Source: Acidimicrobiaceae bacterium (GTDB taxonomy: Bacteria; Actinomycetota; Acidimicrobiia; Acidimicrobiales; MedAcidi-G1). From it: 11,189 nucleotides of DNA. A model generated the notes under the pieces. The model was not told the origin of the DNA, did no database searches, and saw nothing but the letters and a program-made list of their open reading frames with translations. The stretch lies in the NCBI GenBank assembly GCA_002714485.1, contig PAXM01000022.1:1-11189 (forward strand). The letters are read 5' to 3'. Made by a program: the position numbers and the translations under genes. How positions within the stretch are numbered: position 1 is the stretch's first letter; each line of letters opens with the position of its first letter. Positions 7,815 through 11,189 of the stretch are shown in pieces.

Positions 7815-9671
7815 TCAGCCCCCGGGTAACGGGGCGGCCGACTCGAGTAGTGCCTCGTCGAGCAGTCGCTGGTGGGCTGGCGTTATAGCCCGAACCCGAC
7901 CTGCCTGCTCAGACCCCGCTCGCTCGGCCTCCGACGGAATCCGAAGACGCCGAACGGCGAACTGGGCAAACTCCGAGAAGATCGGAGCGGCGGCCCTCCC
8001 ACCCGAGTAGTGCGCCAAAGATGGCTCGTCAACCACTACAAGGACCACTAGTTGTGGCTCGTCGGCCGGCAGGAGGCCCACGAAACTCGCCACGTAGTCC
8101 CGATCCCCGTCAGAGCCGTAGCCCCCACCCGGTCGGGGCTTCCAAGCAGTTCCCGTCTTTCCAGCCACCCGATACCCCGGCACCACGGCACGAGTTCCCG
8201 TTCCCGACTCCACGACCCCCTCCATCATGGCCACTACCTCCGCGGCCACCGTCGCTGGTACGACCGTCGTGGTGCGGCCGGCACGCTGTGGTTCAAACAT
8301 TCCCCCATCGTCTCGCGTTCCAAGCACCAAGGTGGGCGCGGGCCGAACTCCCCTGTTGGCTAAGGCCGCATAGGCGGTCACCATCTGCATCGGGGTGGCT
8401 GATACCCCCTGTCCGATGGAGATGGTGGGTAACGAAGTCCCAGACCACCGGGAGAGGGCCAGAAGGCTGCCCCCAGATTCGCCAGGGAACTCCAGTGCTG
8501 AGACCCGACCTAGGCCGAAATCATGGAACTTCGAGTACAGGGCGTCCGGGCCCAGGTCGGAGGCCAACATGATCGTGCCCACGTTGGAGGACCGCCGCAG
8601 TATGTCAGAGACCGTGAGGTCTAACGGATCGTGTAGTGGCGTATCCCGGAAGGTGGCATCGTGGACCTCAATCCGACCCGGGACCTCACGGACTGTGTCA
8701 GGCGAAGCCACTGAGGCGTCCAAGACCGCCGAGACCGTCAAGGGCTTGATTATGGAACCAGGTTCGTAGGTCCAGGTGACGGCTCGGTGCTCACCGGAGA
8801 TCTGGATCACACCGTCGTCACCACGGACCACGGTCACCGACGCCAGCACCTGACCCGAGGCCGGGTCCATGGCCACCAAGACGCCGCTCTGACCACCCGC
8901 CCGCTCCACGCCCTCCACCAGGAGTCGTTCGGCTTCGAATTGTAGTGACCGGTCGATAGTCAGAACCAGGGTCCGACCATGAGTTGGCGCTTCGACCGAA
9001 TACTCGCCACCCGGGATCGACGCTCCCCAGAGATCCCGCTCGATCACCTTGAGGCCGGGCACCCCAGACAGGAGTCCGTCGTAGACCAACTCCAGTCCAC
9101 TAATGCCCACCGAGTCGACGTTGGTACGCCCCAGCACCCCCAGCGCCGAACGGTTCCCCGGGCGGACGCGTGCCCGCTCCTCTTCGATCCTGATACCCGC
9201 CAGGCCAAGGTCCATAGCCTCGGCAGCAACCGCGGGATCCAGTTGACGGCCGAGGTATGCGAACTGACCGTCACCGGACAGTCGCCCTTCTAGGAAGTCC
9301 ACGTCAACATCGAGGATCCCGGCCAGCCGGAGTGCCGCTAGGCGGGGTTCGTCCACGCGCATCGGGTTGGCCACGAGGGACGGTAGGGAGAGGGAGAGGG
9401 CGAGGTCTACGCCATTGCGGTCAATGATGGCACCACGGGTAGCCACCAACTCCACGGGGCGAATCCGCTGGGATTCCCCATAGGCCAAGAACCGGTCGGG
9501 CTCGGCTAGTTGAACTACCGCCAACCGCCAGATCAATAGACCCGCTGCCACCACCAGCAGGGACCCCACGGCCACCAAACGACGTCGAAGAACGACTTGC
9601 GTCTCCCGGAGCGGTACCTGACGCGTGACGCCACGCCCGGCCGCCCCCGTGACCTCAGGTTGGCGACTCAC
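7815..9671 (-). CDS. ftsI: FtsI / PBP3-type class B penicillin-binding protein, septal transpeptidase
   Basis: This is a membrane-anchored DD-transpeptidase that cross-links septal peptidoglycan alongside FtsW. The 618-residue protein has a cytoplasmic tail rich in Arg, a single membrane anchor (about 33-54), then a pedestal domain with RGAIIDRNGVDLA (79-91). The transpeptidase domain begins near 240 (TIDRSLQ). All three active-site motifs are present: SIIK (Ser306, Lys309), SSN (361-363) and KTG (505-507). Other family stretches are EFPGESGG (394-401) and ISIGQGVSATPMQM (417-430). It lacks PASTA repeats and a large glycosyltransferase domain, so it is class B. Position after ftsL and before murE makes it the division-specific enzyme. 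The GTG start (9671-9669) overlaps the ftsL stop as GTGA, with GGGAG a few bases upstream. After the transpeptidase domain comes a tail of about 40 residues, Glu/Ala-rich, without recognised features. Confidence 0.95.
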   Translation of the reverse strand: MSRQPEVTGAAGRGVTRQVPLRETQVVLRRRLVAVGSLLVVAAGLLIWRLAVVQLAEPDRFLAYGESQRIRPVELVATRGAIIDRNGVDLALSLSLPSLVANPMRVDEPRLAALRLAGILDVDVDFLEGRLSGDGQFAYLGRQLDPAVAAEAMDLGLAGIRIEEERARVRPGNRSALGVLGRTNVDSVGISGLELVYDGLLSGVPGLKVIERDLWGASIPGGEYSVEAPTHGRTLVLTIDRSLQFEAERLLVEGVERAGGQSGVLVAMDPASGQVLASVTVVRGDDGVIQISGEHRAVTWTYEPGSIIKPLTVSAVLDASVASPDTVREVPGRIEVHDATFRDTPLHDPLDLTVSDILRRSSNVGTIMLASDLGPDALYSKFHDFGLGRVSALEFPGESGGSLLALSRWSGTSLPTISIGQGVSATPMQMVTAYAALANRGVRPAPTLVLGTRDDGGMFEPQRAGRTTTVVPATVAAEVVAMMEGVVESGTGTRAVVPGYRVAGKTGTAWKPRPGGGYGSDGDRDYVASFVGLLPADEPQLVVLVVVDEPSLAHYSGGRAAAPIFSEFAQFAVRRLRIPSEAERAGSEQAGRVRAITPAHQRLLDEALLESAAPLPGG

Positions 9672-10075
9672 CGGCTCCCACCGGCGAAAGGATCACCAAC
9701 CGGCGCCGCGAGGCCACCTCCCACGGCATCAGGTAGGACAACGGCTAATTGGAGGCGCTGAGTTGGAGGCACCATTCCGAGACGTCCCTCCGCTACCCGC
9801 AAGATCCGGTCGGGGTTTTCCAGCTTCGCCACCTCGTTCCGTAGAACTTGAGCCCTCTCCAGGCCGTCCTCAAACCGCCGCTCGAGGCGGTCAAACTCGA
9901 ACTGGTCTCCGATTACCACGACGTGGAAGTTGGCGAGAATCATCAGGCCTACGAAGAAGGCGACCATCGCCAGGAGCCCAAGCATCCCGAAGGTGGCCCT
10001 TTGCGCAGCTGGCAGGGTTTGCTGCCCCGTCGCTGCGGGTCGGGCGATCCGGACCGGGCGAAGGACAGCGGTCAT
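9668..10075 (-). CDS. ftsL: FtsL-like cell division protein
   Basis: This is a small bitopic divisome protein expected to act with FtsB/DivIC and FtsQ to recruit and activate FtsW-FtsI. The 135-residue product has a basic cytoplasmic N-terminus (about 1-28), one membrane span (about 30-55, FGMLGLLAMVAFFVGLMI onward) and an extracytoplasmic helix rich in Glu, Arg and Leu (58-95) that fits a coiled coil (DRLERRFEDGLERAQVLRNE). It ends the helix with RILRVAEGRLGMVPP (90-104), the A...LGM.P pattern typical of FtsL. A Gly/Ala/Pro-rich tail follows. Sequence conservation in this family is low, so the call depends on topology, size, the helix-end pattern and position between rsmH and ftsI. The ATG (10075-10073) forms an ATGA overlap with the rsmH stop. 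Confidence 0.88.
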   Translation of the reverse strand: MTAVLRPVRIARPAATGQQTLPAAQRATFGMLGLLAMVAFFVGLMILANFHVVVIGDQFEFDRLERRFEDGLERAQVLRNEVAKLENPDRILRVAEGRLGMVPPTQRLQLAVVLPDAVGGGLAAPVGDPFAGGSR

Positions 10076-11079
10076 CGAGGGCCTACCGTTCCAACGATTC
10101 GCTCCAATGAGCGGAGTCGAGCGCTGGCCGCTCGAGGATTACTGGTGGCCTCGTCGACAATCGGTGTCCGGCCAGCCCGGCGGGACAGGGTGGCTATTGG
10201 CGTCGCGCCGCAGGCACACGGGAGACGGGGGGGACAAGCACAGCCACCGGTGGCCGCTCGATCGAACCGCTCCTTCACGATCCGGTCCTCCCCGGAGTGA
10301 TAAGAGAGAACCACTCCCATACCCCCGGGCACTAAACGGCGAATCGCCTCATCTAGGGCGCCAGCTAACTGCTCCAGTTCACCATTGACCTCGATCCGAA
10401 TGGCCTGGAAGGTGCGTTTGGCAGGATGGCCACCACGACGACGGGCCGGGGCCGGAATGGCCTCGCGTACCAACTCGGCCAACTGGGACGTGTCGGCTAC
10501 CGGGCGTGCGGCCACGACGGTACGAGCAATCCGACGGGCGTGGCGTTCGTCGGCATTTCGGTAGAGGATCCGGGCCAACTCGGCTTCCTCGTAGCCGTTG
10601 ACCACCTCCGCAGCGGTGAGCCGCTGGCGCCTATCCATCCGCATGTCTAAGGGTCCGGCCTCCCGATAGCTAAAGCCTCGCTCTGCCCAGTCCAACTGTG
10701 GAGAGGAGACCCCGAGGTCGAACAGGAAACCGGAAATGCTTGCGACGCCGGCGGCGCCCATTGCGCCTGCCAGATCACCGAATGCCGAGCGGTGGAGCAC
10801 TACTCGATCCCCAAACTGTTCGAGACGTTCGGCGGCAGCGGTCAATGCTGCGTCGTCACAATCCAGGCCCAACAGGCTTATGTCCGGGTTGGCAGCAAGG
10901 ATCGCCGCTGCGTGGCCCCCACCACCTACGGTGGCATCCAACACGATGCCCGATGGCCCTGAGCCGAGAACCTCCAGAACCTCATCGCACATCACTGGTA
11001 AGTGGTGGAAGGCAGAAGCCCCGGGAGCACCCACCGCCGGCTTACTGGGCGGAGTTCCGTTATTAACCTGCTTCGCCAT
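10072..11079 (-). CDS. rsmH: RsmH (MraW), 16S rRNA (cytosine-1402-N4)-methyltransferase
   Basis: RsmH uses S-adenosylmethionine to methylate N4 of C1402 in the 16S rRNA decoding centre; it customarily opens the dcw cluster after mraZ. From the ATG at 11079 the product has 335 residues. Counting from that Met, features are HHLPVM (25-30), the SAM-binding VLDATVGGGGHAAAIL (46-61), GLDCDD (71-76), FDLGVSSPQLDWAERGFSYR (120-139), MRMD (146-149), HPAKRTFQAIRIEVNGEL (218-235), LSYHSGEDRIVK (258-269) and the Cys-containing loop GGCACPPRLPCACG (278-291). The family usually has HSLEDR; here the Leu is Gly262. Length is normal (about 310-340). A GTG at 11091 in frame would add MDRT; it is a possible alternative start. 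The frame has no stop between there and the window edge, but the upstream translation does not resemble RsmH. The ATG is favoured because AGGTG lies about eleven bases upstream, though this is weak. Confidence 0.95.
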   Translation of the reverse strand: MAKQVNNGTPPSKPAVGAPGASAFHHLPVMCDEVLEVLGSGPSGIVLDATVGGGGHAAAILAANPDISLLGLDCDDAALTAAAERLEQFGDRVVLHRSAFGDLAGAMGAAGVASISGFLFDLGVSSPQLDWAERGFSYREAGPLDMRMDRRQRLTAAEVVNGYEEAELARILYRNADERHARRIARTVVAARPVADTSQLAELVREAIPAPARRRGGHPAKRTFQAIRIEVNGELEQLAGALDEAIRRLVPGGMGVVLSYHSGEDRIVKERFDRAATGGCACPPRLPCACGATPIATLSRRAGRTPIVDEATSNPRAASARLRSLERIVGTVGPR

Positions 11080-11189
11080 AGTCCGGTCCACACCTGTCCG
11101 ACGACCTCGCCGTTCGGTACCCAGGGCTCGTCCCTCGACCGTCCCCCGACCAGCAAACGCCTGTCGGGATGTCTCCCCGAATCGGGCTG
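11080..11189 (-). other. Leader upstream of rsmH, no recognised gene
   Basis: This stretch at the right edge lies directly upstream of rsmH in the transcription direction. I see no recognisable MraZ C-terminus in any minus-strand frame. One frame is continuous with rsmH, one continues past the rsmH start in another phase, and one ends at a TAA early in rsmH; none gives a family motif. I see no array of three evenly spaced TGGG MraZ boxes, no convincing -10 element and no terminator hairpin. The operon promoter and mraZ, if present, probably lie beyond the edge. Confidence 0.4.

Noticed and set aside
8021..8572. Long plus-strand open frame (183 codons) opposite ftsI
   Set aside because: The translation is Pro/Arg/Ser-rich low-complexity with no motif, lies wholly opposite a clear FtsI, and fits the antisense openness expected in GC-rich coding DNA.
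9384..9405. Short GAGAGGGAGAGGG-type repeat
   Set aside because: It encodes the LALSLSLPS stretch of FtsI in frame and is too short to be a separate element.
9625..10110. Plus-strand open frame opposite ftsL and the start of ftsI
   Set aside because: Arg/Pro/Ser-rich shadow with no motif; ftsL on the other strand has convincing topology and context.
11090..11189. MraZ-box-like G-rich runs upstream of rsmH
   Set aside because: The G runs are CGGGG or CGGGGG and lack TGGG repeats at the regular spacing expected for MraZ binding.

Overview
The window is a near-complete dcw (division and cell wall) operon, read entirely from the minus strand, so transcription runs from the right edge (about 11189) to the left edge (1). 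In transcription order it carries rsmH, ftsL, ftsI, murE, mraY, murD, ftsW, murG, murC and the first 48 codons of murB, which runs off the left edge. Every gene was identified from family motifs visible in the translation. I see no mobile elements, RNA genes, CRISPR arrays, large repeats or terminators.

Organism: the sequence is GC-rich, with many GTG starts and a uniform base composition. RsmH, FtsI and FtsL look actinobacterial in style. murB follows murC inside the cluster, unlike Streptomyces and Mycobacterium, which keep murB elsewhere. Together this suggests a high-GC actinobacterial lineage outside the model groups, perhaps Acidimicrobiia. That placement is inference and rests on no database search.

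Layout: right edge to 11080 is a short leader with no recognised gene; rsmH 10072-11079 (16S rRNA methyltransferase); ftsL 9668-10075 and ftsI 7815-9671 (septal divisome subunit and transpeptidase); murE 6296-7813 (third-residue ligase); mraY 5253-6299 (lipid I synthesis); murD 3922-5256 (D-Glu ligase); ftsW 2780-3925 (septal glycan polymerase); murG 1602-2783 (lipid II synthesis); murC 139-1605 (L-Ala ligase); murB 1-146 (partial reductase). There is essentially no non-coding DNA: seven of the nine junctions are 4-bp ATGA or GTGA stop/start overlaps, murC/murB overlap by 8 bp, and ftsI/murE are 1 bp apart. This implies one transcript with translational coupling.

How the genes work together: MurB (with MurA, not seen) makes UDP-MurNAc. 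MurC, MurD and MurE add L-Ala, D-Glu and a diamino acid. MurF should add D-Ala-D-Ala. MraY and MurG build lipid I and lipid II at the membrane. FtsW polymerises and FtsI cross-links septal glycan, with FtsL as the divisome scaffold.

The window is mostly conventional. Two points stand out. murF is absent from its usual place between murE and mraY, where the two genes overlap by 4 bp. MurE has Met in place of the Arg of the DNPR motif that recognises meso-diaminopimelate. I found no evidence of an undescribed system.
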